DNA of 36,249 bases from a virus: the IMG/VR virus record IMGVR_UViG_3300022933_000013, positions 1-36,249 of that record, one strand, 5' to 3'. The translations under genes were made by a program, and so were the position numbers. Shown in pieces: positions 8,838 to 16,643 of the stretch. The notes beneath the pieces were generated by a model. That model made no database searches and had not been told where the DNA came from. It worked only from the letters and a program-made list of their open reading frames with translations. How positions within the stretch are numbered: position 1 is the first letter of the stretch; each line of letters begins with the position of its first letter.

Positions 8838-9553
8838 TGGAATCTCCTACCATTTCCTTTTGATAAGGACACCCCAGAAGCCACAATTTGAATTGGAGCC
8901 ATGCCTATGTTTTCAGGAAAATTGTTATTTCTAACCATGTCTAATGTATTTGTCACTTGACCTTGACCACCTCTTAATCTTGATGATGAAGTTATAATAA
9001 GATTGCTGAATCCTTGTTTAAGTTTTTGCTGTTCTTCTCTGCGTCTAAATGCAATTATCTCCTTGCTAATGTCACGTTTGAATCTAACATCTAACATTCT
9101 TCCAGGCTTTAGCAGTTCTGATATGATCCACTTTACTGCCTCCATTATAATAACAGCAAGAGCAATTACACCTATGCCTTTGGCGAATTTCTTCATAAAT
9201 GTTTGAATTAAGAATCCAGTTGGATCAGTTGCTATCTGTCTAACGTTGCCCATTTGTGAGCTTGTGAAATTATTAATCTCACCCATGTTGCCTTTTTCAA
9301 ACAGTTTTACTTTGCCTGTGACTTCCGTTAATGCTTTTTTATCTTTCTTAACTTGATCCCCTGCGTCACCAAATCCACCTGATTTTGTCCCACCTGCTTC
9401 TTTAATTAAATCTCTAATATCTTTTTCAAAGTCATACGATTCTGTAATTGTGACATCATCAATATGATAATCGTCAAATCTTGGTGATACTATGTAAGAT
9501 GATTTTAATGCAGTAGCTATCATATTGTTGATTAAATCGGAAAACTTACCCAA
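8834..9553 (-). CDS. Candidate short tape-measure protein, 239 aa
   Basis: Helical and Lys/Glu-rich on both sides of one strong membrane segment (about 126-146, GVIALAVIIMEAV), between the candidate tube protein gene and the tail-tip genes. That is the usual place of a tape-measure protein, and no larger candidate exists in the window. Start is TTG 9553, supported by AGGTGA 6-7 bases upstream. If it is the tape measure, its length predicts a short tail. Alternatives: a tail-associated membrane penetration protein. Confidence 0.5.
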   Translation of the reverse strand: MGKFSDLINNMIATALKSSYIVSPRFDDYHIDDVTITESYDFEKDIRDLIKEAGGTKSGGFGDAGDQVKKDKKALTEVTGKVKLFEKGNMGEINNFTSSQMGNVRQIATDPTGFLIQTFMKKFAKGIGVIALAVIIMEAVKWIISELLKPGRMLDVRFKRDISKEIIAFRRREEQQKLKQGFSNLIITSSSRLRGGQGQVTNTLDMVRNNNFPENIGMAPIQIVASGVSLSKGNGRRFQ

Positions 9554-9562
9554 TTAAATCAC

Positions 9563-10042
9563 CTAAGATGAAGATATTGAAATATCGTCACCTGTAATGC
9601 GTACAAAAATATCAATACTGACCTTGCCTTCTGATGGCTTTGAAATATCATACTCTCTTAACACACCTGTTGCGGCAAAAGTCTTTGTTGCTCCTGATAC
9701 GTTTTTGGCAACTATCTTCCATTGTATAGATTGCATATCGCCATTTGAATCTATTTGAGAAAGAACATTAAATCCTGCTGAATTTGTTTCATCTTCATCA
9801 CTACCTGAATCTGTTGTTACAGCTTTAGTTAATTCTTCACCTGATACTAGCAAAGTTGCTGTAAAATAATTATCCCCTTTGCCGTAAGTAAATAATGCTC
9901 CACCATCTGTTGTTGCCACCCTATCTTCTGGGCGACCAATGTGCAAAGACAAGTTAGTTAATAGTATGTAATTATCTGATCCCACTTCTAAGGTCAATTC
10001 AGAGGCATTAACAATTTCTGCAATTTCCCCAAGATTACCCAT
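9563..10042 (-). CDS. Probable major tail tube protein, 159 aa
   Basis: A compact beta-sandwich-type sequence with acidic Asp/Glu loops (DSGSDEDE, about 78-85), ending in Ser residues. Tail tube proteins of long-tailed viruses are about this long and precede the tape-measure gene, as here. It starts at ATG 10042, a new transcription unit after a zinc-finger gene. No diagnostic motif; the call rests on size, beta pattern and position. Confidence 0.5.
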   Translation of the reverse strand: MGNLGEIAEIVNASELTLEVGSDNYILLTNLSLHIGRPEDRVATTDGGALFTYGKGDNYFTATLLVSGEELTKAVTTDSGSDEDETNSAGFNVLSQIDSNGDMQSIQWKIVAKNVSGATKTFAATGVLREYDISKPSEGKVSIDIFVRITGDDISISSS

Positions 10043-10098
10043 ATAGCATTAATCTGATTATTGTGATAATAGAAGTAATTTAATAAAAAGAGAAAAAA

Positions 10099-10212
10099 TT
10101 AGACGAAAACTAAATCGCCAAATTCTTGTTGTACTTTGTTAAAATGGCAGTAATTATGTCTCCATTTATTTTCTTTAGTGATTTTAAAATCACATTTTTT
10201 ACATTTTTCCAT
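10099..10212 (-). CDS. Zinc-finger micropeptide with its own promoter, 37 aa
   Basis: Ligands CKKC (4-7) and H-x-x-C-H (19-23) form a plausible single zinc site. A TATA box lies 26 bases before ATG 10212, and AGGAG lies between them. It is transcribed divergently from the plus-strand gene at 10299, inside the tail region, so it may be a local regulator. Function unknown. Confidence 0.6.
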   Translation of the reverse strand: MEKCKKCDFKITKENKWRHNYCHFNKVQQEFGDLVFV

Positions 10213-10233
10213 ACTATCTATTCTAACTCCTGT

Positions 10234-10241
10234 TATATATA
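10234..10241 (-). promoter_or_regulatory. TATA box for the 37-aa zinc-finger gene
   Basis: TATATATA reads toward ATG 10212, with its centre about 26 bases upstream, the spacing of archaeal leaderless or near-leaderless promoters. It faces away from the plus-strand promoter at 10271, making a divergent pair. Confidence 0.55.
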
Positions 10242-10270
10242 TTATACCTTTTTAAGCAAAACCGATTAAC

Positions 10271-10278
10271 TTATATTG
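10271..10278 (+). promoter_or_regulatory. TATA box for the plus-strand 37-aa gene
   Basis: TTATATTG is centred about 25 bases before ATG 10299 on the plus strand. The same TTATATT-type box at the same spacing occurs before several minus-strand genes, which supports both the box and the gene. Confidence 0.55.
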
Positions 10279-10298
10279 AACTGTTTGGTAATAAAGAT

Positions 10299-10412
10299 AT
10301 GAATACAATTCCAGTATGGCGAAAAAGGCTACGAGATAACTCAGGCTTTTCTAGTCAGGATTTAGATGGTTCCGATATGGAAGCTATCTACGCAGATAAA
10401 GGTTATTATTGA
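10299..10412 (+). CDS. Plus-strand basic/acidic micropeptide, 37 aa
   Basis: One of only two plus-strand genes. The N-terminus is basic (VWRKRLRD) and the C-terminus acidic and Tyr-ending. It has its own TATA box at leaderless spacing and ends in a hairpin terminator, so a complete small transcription unit is visible. No family recognised. It could be a regulator of the tail genes it sits among, or a non-coding transcript whose reading frame is accidental. Confidence 0.5.
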   Translation: MNTIPVWRKRLRDNSGFSSQDLDGSDMEAIYADKGYY

Positions 10413-10435
10413 AAATAACCTTATAATTTTTATTT
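10401..10435. terminator. Bidirectional hairpin terminator
   Basis: GGTTATT and AATAACC pair across 6 bases (10401-10420), with T-rich DNA after it on the plus strand up to 10435. It lies exactly between the convergent ends of the plus-strand 37-aa gene and the minus-strand gene that ends at 10436, so it may stop both. Confidence 0.6.
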
Positions 10436-10933
10436 TTATGTTCTTACTATAACCTTGAATTTTATTACTCTACCTTTTACCCTATCGCCCTTGAACATAG
10501 ATGGTAAATCCATGATCTGTGTTACCTGTGATGATTCTGCTAGTCTTGTAGATTCTGCTCCATCTCTTAGGTCATAGTTTGTTTCTAGTTTTTCAATAAT
10601 TGACTTTGTAAAATCGTCAATATCTTCTTCTGTCTTTTGACCGTCTTTTGCCTCTACTACGAATAAAATTTTAATTCTAATGTCATATTCTTCACCTAGA
10701 TGTACGTTGTTTTCTATTACTGCCACATGAGATACATTGGCTACAACATCATCACTTGTCACCCATAGTCTAGGTAATGGTGGCTCTTGTATTGCTTTTG
10801 GTGATGGACTTCCTGCCTCTATCTTTCTGAATTTGGTCTTATCACTTGGCGTTGAATCCCACAAGTTTGTAGTATCTGATTTTAAAATATCAACGATTCT
10901 TTCCTTAATTGTAAATAAATCTACTGTGGTCAA
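10436..10933 (-). CDS. Probable tail terminator / tail completion protein, 165 aa
   Basis: Begins with a helix (TIKERIVDIL, 8-17), followed by beta strands and the segment HLGEEYDIRIKILFVVEAKD (about 77-96), then a helix FTKSIIEKLE, and ends with a strand rich in Val/Lys. This helix-strand-helix order and length fit tail terminator proteins that cap the tail tube next to the connector. TTG 10933 starts as a TTGA overlap with the previous stop. The family call is tentative. Confidence 0.5.
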   Translation of the reverse strand: MTTVDLFTIKERIVDILKSDTTNLWDSTPSDKTKFRKIEAGSPSPKAIQEPPLPRLWVTSDDVVANVSHVAVIENNVHLGEEYDIRIKILFVVEAKDGQKTEEDIDDFTKSIIEKLETNYDLRDGAESTRLAESSQVTQIMDLPSMFKGDRVKGRVIKFKVIVRT

Positions 10934-11274
10934 AGTAATGTTTCACCAACAGATAAGGTCTTGATATTTGAATAATATATGACGCCTCCTGCCAGTGAGT
11001 ATTTAGCCTGGATATACCAAATGCCAGGATTGCGTGAGAATATAGCAGATGAAGTTGTAAATGACCATATTCCATCTGTGCCACCATCTACGTTTGTTGC
11101 TGTTGCTGTATGGTTACTTAATTCCCCATCTGGATCACGAAGATAAATAATGATAGCAGTTACGTCATTAAGGTCAATAATTGTATCTGTACTACCTGAT
11201 CTTGACTTGGCTGTTCCCTTGATAATAGTTCCAACATCTTCTGATTGGATAGTTATCTGTGTTCCATTAGCCAT
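10930..11274 (-). CDS. Ig-like structural protein, BppU-N-terminal type, 114 aa
   Basis: A single beta-sandwich-like domain with the order seen in phage baseplate-upper-protein N-domains: a strand, then I(I/V)YLRDPDGEL, a variable loop, G-x-W-x-F, and an ending G-x-WYIQAKY. It resembles the 110-aa protein at 22562 in layout. It overlaps the long repeat fibre gene by 8 bp. Probably a fibre or baseplate adaptor. Confidence 0.5.
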   Translation of the reverse strand: MANGTQITIQSEDVGTIIKGTAKSRSGSTDTIIDLNDVTAIIIYLRDPDGELSNHTATATNVDGGTDGIWSFTTSSAIFSRNPGIWYIQAKYSLAGGVIYYSNIKTLSVGETLL

Positions 11275-13180
11275 TGTCTACCTTCATATCCCCAGAGTCA
11301 AAAGAAGTAAATCCTGTCATATCACCTGTGTCTTGTTGTGTAGATGTTATAAAGTTGCTCAAATCAATTAAGGCTAATGTGATAAAGTCGCCTGTATTAA
11401 CTGTAAATGCTATCAATCTGAATTGGATAGCTGTTCCAACCAATCCTACTGTATCTGATATGTATTTGACTATTCCTGTTACATAGTTCTTTGATTCAGT
11501 TAGTTGTATAATATCGTTAAAGATTTTTGAGAATCCTGTAATTCTGTTTGAAAATTCAGTAAGTCCAATGGTTGATGATTCCCATCTAAAGAGTGATCCA
11601 AATCTTTCTGATAATTCAGTTATGCCAATGGCTTGACTAAAGTTTCTTTTTAATACACCTAATCTGTTACTGGCTTCTGTAATTCCAACTGTTGTACTAA
11701 AGTTTCTGACCATAGTTCTTAACCTGTCGAATGATTCTACAAGATTAACTTGATCAGTAATATTCTTCAATCCACCATATAATTTCTGTGGAGTTTCTGT
11801 TAAATTCATTATTGAGTTTTGTATTCTGATTAATAATACTTGATCCAGTTGATAGAATCCTGCACCATCTTCATTGAGATAACTGCCTGAACCATCTTCA
11901 AGGGCATATACGTTAACGTCAGTGATTAGTTTGTTAACTGTTGATTCTACTGCTACGATAAATTGAGTGGCAACTTTTACTGCTCCTGTGACATAGTTAG
12001 GCAATACAGTTAGTCCAATTATTTCAGCAATATTTCTAATGATTGTATTGATTTGGTTTTTCTGTTCAGTTAGTCCTACTGTGCTGTTGACAACATATAC
12101 TGGAACCTCTAAGTGATATCCACCTGTGCCATCTTCAAGTTGATAGTGTTCAGCGTTTACACCTTCCAAAAGAAGATTCAATGTTGTAATTTCTTTTAAT
12201 GGTGTTTCTGATAATCCTACTATTGATGAAACAACTTTCTTAATTACGTTGTAAGCCTCATTAACCTCACTTAGTCCTACTGTTTCAGAAATCCATCTAA
12301 ACAATACGCCTAATCTGCTCTTGGTTTCTACAATGCCTACTGTTTCATTGAATACTTTTACAGGTGCTTCTTGGACATAGTTTCCAGTTCCATCTTCAAG
12401 GTATAATGTTCCTGATCCATCTTCTAATGTATATTCAAATAATGAAGGCTCTGCTTTATTTTCAATACTGGATAATCCTATTGTATCTGTAACAGTATTT
12501 TTGAAAAATGCTCTTAATCTATTTACTCTATCAACTAATCCTACTGATTCAGATACATTTCTTACTTGTTCCCTTAATCTGTTGAATTGTTCTGTTACCC
12601 CTAATATTGCTGTCAAATTTTTAACTATTGATAAGTTTCTGTTATTTGAATCTGATAGTCCAATTACTTCTGATACGTTTGTTTTATCAGGTGTGTAATT
12701 TCCTAAACCATCTTCAAGTTGTACATTTCCACTACTATCTTCAAGGGAATAATTATCAAAGTCATTAAGTACAACATTTTTAATCATTGATCTTAATCGT
12801 CTTTTTGTTTCAGTTAATTGTAATACTTCATCTAAGTTTCTAACTTGGTTTCTTAGTCTATTCTTAACATCAGTTAATCCAATAGTATCATTAGATTGTA
12901 CTTTGCGATTTCTTACATAATTACTTGATTCTGTTAATCCAATAGTGTTTAATGCGTGATAGATTGGTATGTCTTGTTTGTAATATCCTGTTCCTGTTTC
13001 TAATAGTATTGCACCTGTATCATCTTCTAATAGGAATACATCTTGTTCTGGATCTTTTGATTCAGTAATACCAAGTGATTCATTCTTTACTATGATAGGA
13101 AAATCTTGACGATAACCACCTGATGAATCTTCTAAAAAATAACTCCCTGAATTATCTTCAAGAAGGAATTGTTCACTCAA
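11267..13180 (-). CDS. Repeat-rich tail fibre protein, 637 aa
   Basis: Built of two repeat types. The first is LEDxSGxYxLEDGTGxY, present in about six places (starting near 6, 50, 144, 250, 353 and 433). The second is a unit of roughly 25-35 residues with (V/I)-G-L-(T/S)-(E/D)-x-x-N-R-L, occurring over fifteen times. The LEDGSG motif is well known from viral and metagenomic tail proteins. Start is TTG 13180, in a TTGA overlap with a 19-codon open frame. It is expected to form an elongated fibre. No catalytic motif. The number of units may vary between strains, as repeats in DNA favour slippage and recombination. Confidence 0.75.
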   Translation of the reverse strand: MSEQFLLEDNSGSYFLEDSSGGYRQDFPIIVKNESLGITESKDPEQDVFLLEDDTGAILLETGTGYYKQDIPIYHALNTIGLTESSNYVRNRKVQSNDTIGLTDVKNRLRNQVRNLDEVLQLTETKRRLRSMIKNVVLNDFDNYSLEDSSGNVQLEDGLGNYTPDKTNVSEVIGLSDSNNRNLSIVKNLTAILGVTEQFNRLREQVRNVSESVGLVDRVNRLRAFFKNTVTDTIGLSSIENKAEPSLFEYTLEDGSGTLYLEDGTGNYVQEAPVKVFNETVGIVETKSRLGVLFRWISETVGLSEVNEAYNVIKKVVSSIVGLSETPLKEITTLNLLLEGVNAEHYQLEDGTGGYHLEVPVYVVNSTVGLTEQKNQINTIIRNIAEIIGLTVLPNYVTGAVKVATQFIVAVESTVNKLITDVNVYALEDGSGSYLNEDGAGFYQLDQVLLIRIQNSIMNLTETPQKLYGGLKNITDQVNLVESFDRLRTMVRNFSTTVGITEASNRLGVLKRNFSQAIGITELSERFGSLFRWESSTIGLTEFSNRITGFSKIFNDIIQLTESKNYVTGIVKYISDTVGLVGTAIQFRLIAFTVNTGDFITLALIDLSNFITSTQQDTGDMTGFTSFDSGDMKVDNG

Positions 13181-13236
13181 TGTTTAATTTTAACAATAAA
13201 GGCGTGGTCATTAAACATAGTATTATAAATATTCAT
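13177..13236 (-). CDS. Possible 19-aa micropeptide between fibre genes
   Basis: ATG 13236 overlaps the stop of the glycine-rich fibre gene (TAATG) and its own stop overlaps the TTG of the next fibre gene (TTGA). It fills the gap exactly, which suggests coupling of ribosomes across it. Too short to judge the product; it may serve only to carry ribosomes on. Confidence 0.3.
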   Translation of the reverse strand: MNIYNTMFNDHAFIVKIKH

Positions 13237-14102
13237 TATAGTACATACCTGACAACTACAATACCTGAACCACCAATTGTACCTTGTGCAGTTCCTCCAG
13301 AACCTCCACCTCCACCTCCAGTATTAGTTGCACCAGCAGTATTACCTGTGCCAGTAGACCCATTTCCACCTCCACCAAGTCCCCCTGATGTGTCAACACC
13401 ATCTCTGCCACCCCCACCACCTCCAGCATAATAAATATTACTTCCTGTCCTATAATCATTAACAGCACCATCTCCACCATTTCCAGATGCAAATCCAGCT
13501 TCTCCTTTTCCACCTCCACCTGAACCTTCATTAGAATTGTCATATCCTCCATCATTACCTTGTCCAGCTATACCTGTTCCAGCAGCTCCTTGAGTGGTTC
13601 CATCTGAACCAGGGCCTCCACCTGAACCACCATTTCTAGCAGCTATGTTTGAACGTCCTCCACCTCCACCGCCAGAAGTAGATACTGTTGAAAATGATGA
13701 TGGGCCACCATTATTACCAATAGAATTTGATGCAGTAGTACCACCAGCACCTACAACCGCAGGGTAATTTGTAGAATCAGATAATGTTACACCTGTTTGA
13801 GCAATCATGCCTCCTGCTCCTCCACCACCTCCGTCACCTCCCGATGCAGCTCCAGCAGCTCCACCTCCAGCAACTACAAGAACATCAACATCTCCACCAA
13901 CGGTTACAACAAGATTGGTTGTGCCTGATAAGAAAGTATGAGATCTGTAATTAACTCCAGATACGGTATAATCATTTTCTGTTCCACCTGTGGCTTCTAC
14001 TACACCACCACCACCTAATGCTCCAACAAATCCTGTATTGAATAAATCCATAGGTTTGGATAACTCTTTATTTTTCTTAATTACACTGTCCTTAACAGCC
14101 AT
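13236..14102 (-). CDS. Glycine-rich receptor-binding tail protein, 288 aa
   Basis: Residues about 75-280 are dominated by Gly runs (several stretches of five to six Gly) broken by Ala, Ser, Asn and Asp, ending with G-G-S-G-I-V-V-V-R-Y. This is the pattern of glycine-rich tip domains of phage fibres, which form packed polyglycine-II helices with loops that recognise receptors. The first 70 residues are the attachment part. ATG 14102 is 4 bases after the previous stop. Probably the host-range determinant. Confidence 0.75.
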   Translation of the reverse strand: MAVKDSVIKKNKELSKPMDLFNTGFVGALGGGGVVEATGGTENDYTVSGVNYRSHTFLSGTTNLVVTVGGDVDVLVVAGGGAAGAASGGDGGGGGAGGMIAQTGVTLSDSTNYPAVVGAGGTTASNSIGNNGGPSSFSTVSTSGGGGGGRSNIAARNGGSGGGPGSDGTTQGAAGTGIAGQGNDGGYDNSNEGSGGGGKGEAGFASGNGGDGAVNDYRTGSNIYYAGGGGGGRDGVDTSGGLGGGGNGSTGTGNTAGATNTGGGGGGSGGTAQGTIGGSGIVVVRYVL

Positions 14103-14106
14103 GTTA

Positions 14107-15066
14107 TTATTCCTCTACTGCAAATGCACCGATAATTTCAGCTTCTGTTGTTCCAAAGCTTGTAAATGTAATTATGGCATATTTACTAGCTGTTACTGTG
14201 TGGACATTAGATGTAGGAGCAGTTCCAACCCATTTAATCCCACTTGGGAACGTACATTCTCTATCTGTTGAATCGGCTAATAATCTTATTGTTTTTGATT
14301 TACCTGCTACTATATTTTGGAATGTTGTAAATGTCACATTTCCTGTTAAAGTTGGATAAGTTTGTAATTGATCTTCTGAAAAATCAATATCTAAACCTGT
14401 TGCAGAAATATCATGTATTACATTTTGAACATTATCAATATTATTACCTGCTACATCTAATGAAGCTGTTGTTACTGTTCCTGTAAATGTTGGTGATACC
14501 GATAATACCGTACTACCTGTTCCTGTTGAAGCTGTAACTCCTGTTCCACCTCTTGCAACTGATAAAGTTCCTGTGGTTCCTGCTACTATTGGTAGTCCAG
14601 TAATGTTAGTTGCCACTCCACTTGCAGGAGTTCCCAATGCAGGGGTTGTTAGTGTAGGTGAAGTTAATGTTTTGTTAGTTAAAGTTTGTGTTTCTGTTAA
14701 ATTTGCTAGTTGGAAATCTGTTCCTGCGTCATCAGTGAACCATAGTTGGTTAGGTGTTGCTGTTTTTACCCACATCTGTCCATCTCCTGCTACATCTGCG
14801 TTTGCGGAAGCTTGTTCAGTCATGGATATAGTTCCCATACCTGTTTGATCAAATCCTGATCCAGTTAATGTTCCACCCAAGTCAGGTGTCGTATCTTCTA
14901 CTAGATTGGCTATTGATGTACTATTAGCGTTGATAAATGCCAATACTTGTGTCATTGTTGCTTTTCTACTTGCTGGTGTTCCAGAAGGATCATCAACTAT
15001 TGCTACTAAATCTTCACCTGCTACTGCGGATATTGCTCCAAGTGCAGAGATTTTAATATCAGCCAT
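14107..15066 (-). CDS. Tail fibre protein with ARGGTG motif, 319 aa
   Basis: Thr/Ser/Gly-rich throughout. It contains [19 protein letters not shown] (about 130-150) and [10 protein letters not shown] (about 170-180), both very common in fibres of marine tailed viruses. The N-terminus ([11 protein letters not shown]) matches the usual attachment motif of this fibre family. A GGAGG ribosome-binding site lies 11 bases before ATG 15066. It makes a trimeric shaft; no enzyme domain is seen. Confidence 0.8.
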   Translation of the reverse strand: MADIKISALGAISAVAGEDLVAIVDDPSGTPASRKATMTQVLAFINANSTSIANLVEDTTPDLGGTLTGSGFDQTGMGTISMTEQASANADVAGDGQMWVKTATPNQLWFTDDAGTDFQLANLTETQTLTNKTLTSPTLTTPALGTPASGVATNITGLPIVAGTTGTLSVARGGTGVTASTGTGSTVLSVSPTFTGTVTTASLDVAGNNIDNVQNVIHDISATGLDIDFSEDQLQTYPTLTGNVTFTTFQNIVAGKSKTIRLLADSTDRECTFPSGIKWVGTAPTSNVHTVTASKYAIITFTSFGTTEAEIIGAFAVEE

Positions 15067-15067
15067 G

Positions 15068-15196
15068 TTAATCTGTGCCTCCTAACACTATATTAATTTT
15101 TTCTGCGTGAAAGATTTTTGCGTCTATACCACCATGAGATTTAGATGGAGTATGATTAAGACGATTTAACATCTCAAACATGGCTCTAAGGCTCAT
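15068..15196 (-). CDS. Small hypothetical protein before fibre genes, 42 aa
   Basis: A 42-residue basic peptide with the hydrophobic end INIVLGG. ATG 15196 follows the previous stop by 2 bases and its own stop is one base before the next ATG, so it is set tightly in the tail operon. No family recognised. Confidence 0.55.
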   Translation of the reverse strand: MSLRAMFEMLNRLNHTPSKSHGGIDAKIFHAEKINIVLGGTD

Positions 15197-15198
15197 GA

Positions 15199-15858
15199 TT
15201 ATTGATTCTCAAATGCGTGATTTACGAATACCTTTAAGGTGTCAGAGCTAGTCTTTGCAAATGAAGTAAATGAAAAGACTGATAGTAGTTTAGTTGCACT
15301 TACAGGGCTTGAATTGTCGTGAATACAACCTTGTTCAACGGTTGCGTCATTCCAGGCACTTGCAGAATAGTTAACAGCGTATGATACTGCGTCAGTTGCG
15401 TCACCTGTGTTGTCGGTATCGCCTGTATCATTAGTTTTAGGATAACCTGCTGTGAAAGTTTGAATAGATCCAGATATACTTGCACTTGAAGAAACATCAT
15501 ATTGGGCGTATGCGTCACCTTCTGCTTCTGTATATGCTGTTGTACTCATATCAAAATAGCCTGTTCCAGATCCAGTTCCACCGAAATCTTCGTTTGTTGC
15601 AGGTGTTTCTCCTGCTCCCATTTTAGCGTAATAAATTTCACCATCATTGGTTACTAGATTGTGTGTATAGTCAAATTCTTTAATCATGTCTATTGTTCCA
15701 GATGGGCTTACTTCTGGAAAAGATAAAACCCTTACCACGTTGTCTTGTCTTGATTGTTCTGACAGATATCTTGTACTATCTGCCCAAGTTTGAAAAGATT
15801 CTGTTTTGGCTTCATTAATTCTATTAGTTAGATTCCATGAGTTAGGTAATTGAAACAT
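15199..15858 (-). CDS. Virion structural protein, 219 aa
   Basis: A beta-rich protein with long Asp/Thr/Ser/Gly loops (about 85-165) and no Cys pairs. It lies between the head-tail connector candidate and the fibre genes, so a neck, whisker or fibre-base role is possible. Seen: N-terminal helix with Asn/Arg, then an EFDYTHNLV strand. No family recognised. Confidence 0.55.
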   Translation of the reverse strand: MFQLPNSWNLTNRINEAKTESFQTWADSTRYLSEQSRQDNVVRVLSFPEVSPSGTIDMIKEFDYTHNLVTNDGEIYYAKMGAGETPATNEDFGGTGSGTGYFDMSTTAYTEAEGDAYAQYDVSSSASISGSIQTFTAGYPKTNDTGDTDNTGDATDAVSYAVNYSASAWNDATVEQGCIHDNSSPVSATKLLSVFSFTSFAKTSSDTLKVFVNHAFENQ

Positions 15859-15897
15859 TCTGTTAATACCTTTTTTTTCCTGCTATATTAGAAATAA

Positions 15898-16278
15898 TTA
15901 CCATAATCTATACACATCTTCTTGTCTATATCTATCATTGAATCTCTGAACATCATAAGACAATCCTTCAATGCTTCGTTCCTCAACGATTCCGTTAATT
16001 GTATCAATAAACATATCCTTCCAGAATTTGGCAGTATCGTTATCGCCTCTTTTACCCCGAAATAGTGAGCATACATAGTAATTTGCTGACATTTTAACAT
16101 CTGCTAGAATACTAGGCACTTTTAATGGGATTCTTTCATCATGTTGTTTTAAGATATTATCAATATGCTGATTTGCTACTGCTCCAAAGCGATTTAACAA
16201 CTCATCATCAACTGTATCTGTAACTTCAATATTTAGTAAGTCCTTACAAGAGTTTATGCCATAATAATTTCCTGCCAT
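15898..16278 (-). CDS. Head-tail connector / adaptor-like protein, 126 aa
   Basis: An all-helical protein: LLNRFGAVANQHIDNIL (about 27-43), VPSILADVKMSANYYVC (about 54-70), then AKFWKDMFIDTIN (about 82-94). Helix lengths, and the pattern of a helix with Ala/Tyr in the centre, resemble head-tail adaptors (HK97 gp6 / SPP1 gp15 type), which sit under the portal. Its place after the capsid genes and before tail genes agrees. Tentative family call. Confidence 0.55.
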   Translation of the reverse strand: MAGNYYGINSCKDLLNIEVTDTVDDELLNRFGAVANQHIDNILKQHDERIPLKVPSILADVKMSANYYVCSLFRGKRGDNDTAKFWKDMFIDTINGIVEERSIEGLSYDVQRFNDRYRQEDVYRLW

Positions 16279-16320
16279 AGTGATAACTAACTAATTTTTA
16301 AAAATAAAGGAAATAATAGA

Positions 16321-16572
16321 CTAATTGTGTTTTTTAACGTACTCAATAGCCTTTTTTTGAATGGTTAGATACTTTTTTCTGTCATTTTGCCATAAGTAGT
16401 TAGACATATCTTTGCCTGATTTACACATCATATCATGTTGTTTACCAAACACTTTCTGATGGAAATCACACCAACCTACAACATTAACCCATGATATACT
16501 ATCCTCGATTGAATCATCTACCATGACTTGTTTTCTACAATACTTCCAATGACAGGTCATTTGTTTTTCCAT
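16321..16572 (-). CDS. Zinc-binding small protein, 83 aa
   Basis: C7, H8, C12 and C35/H38 (HWKYC, WCDFH) form a likely zinc site; the rest is basic and helical. It has its own TATA box 24 bases before ATG 16572 and follows a strong terminator, so it starts a transcription unit. It may be a regulator or DNA-binding protein. Family unknown. Confidence 0.65.
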   Translation of the reverse strand: MEKQMTCHWKYCRKQVMVDDSIEDSISWVNVVGWCDFHQKVFGKQHDMMCKSGKDMSNYLWQNDRKKYLTIQKKAIEYVKKHN

Positions 16573-16592
16573 AATATCTAATTGTTTTATGG

Positions 16593-16600
16593 TAATATAA
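16593..16600 (-). promoter_or_regulatory. TATA box for the 83-aa zinc protein
   Basis: TTATATTA on the minus strand, centred about 24 bases before ATG 16572. It is the same octamer as the box at 33664-33671. Confidence 0.6.
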
Positions 16601-16621
16601 GTTTATAATCAAAAAATAAAA

Positions 16622-16643
16622 GAAAAAAAAGGGATTATTCCCT
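16622..16643 (-). terminator. Hairpin terminator of the secreted protein gene
   Basis: AGGGA and TCCCT pair around a 4-base loop (16630-16643), followed on the minus strand by a run of seven or more T. The hairpin includes the stop codon of the gene it ends. Confidence 0.75.

Noticed and set aside
11267-13180. CRISPR array or tandem DNA repeat in the repetitive fibre gene
   Set aside because: The repeats are degenerate at DNA level and in frame with one protein; no constant spacer length.
13123-13431. Proline-rich plus-strand frame
   Set aside because: It is the complement of the glycine-rich fibre gene (Gly codons read backwards as Pro); no start signal.
13256-13555. Minus-strand 99-codon frame rich in Val, Glu and Leu
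   Set aside because: It is a shifted frame of the glycine-rich gene, produced by its repeated GGA/GGT codons.
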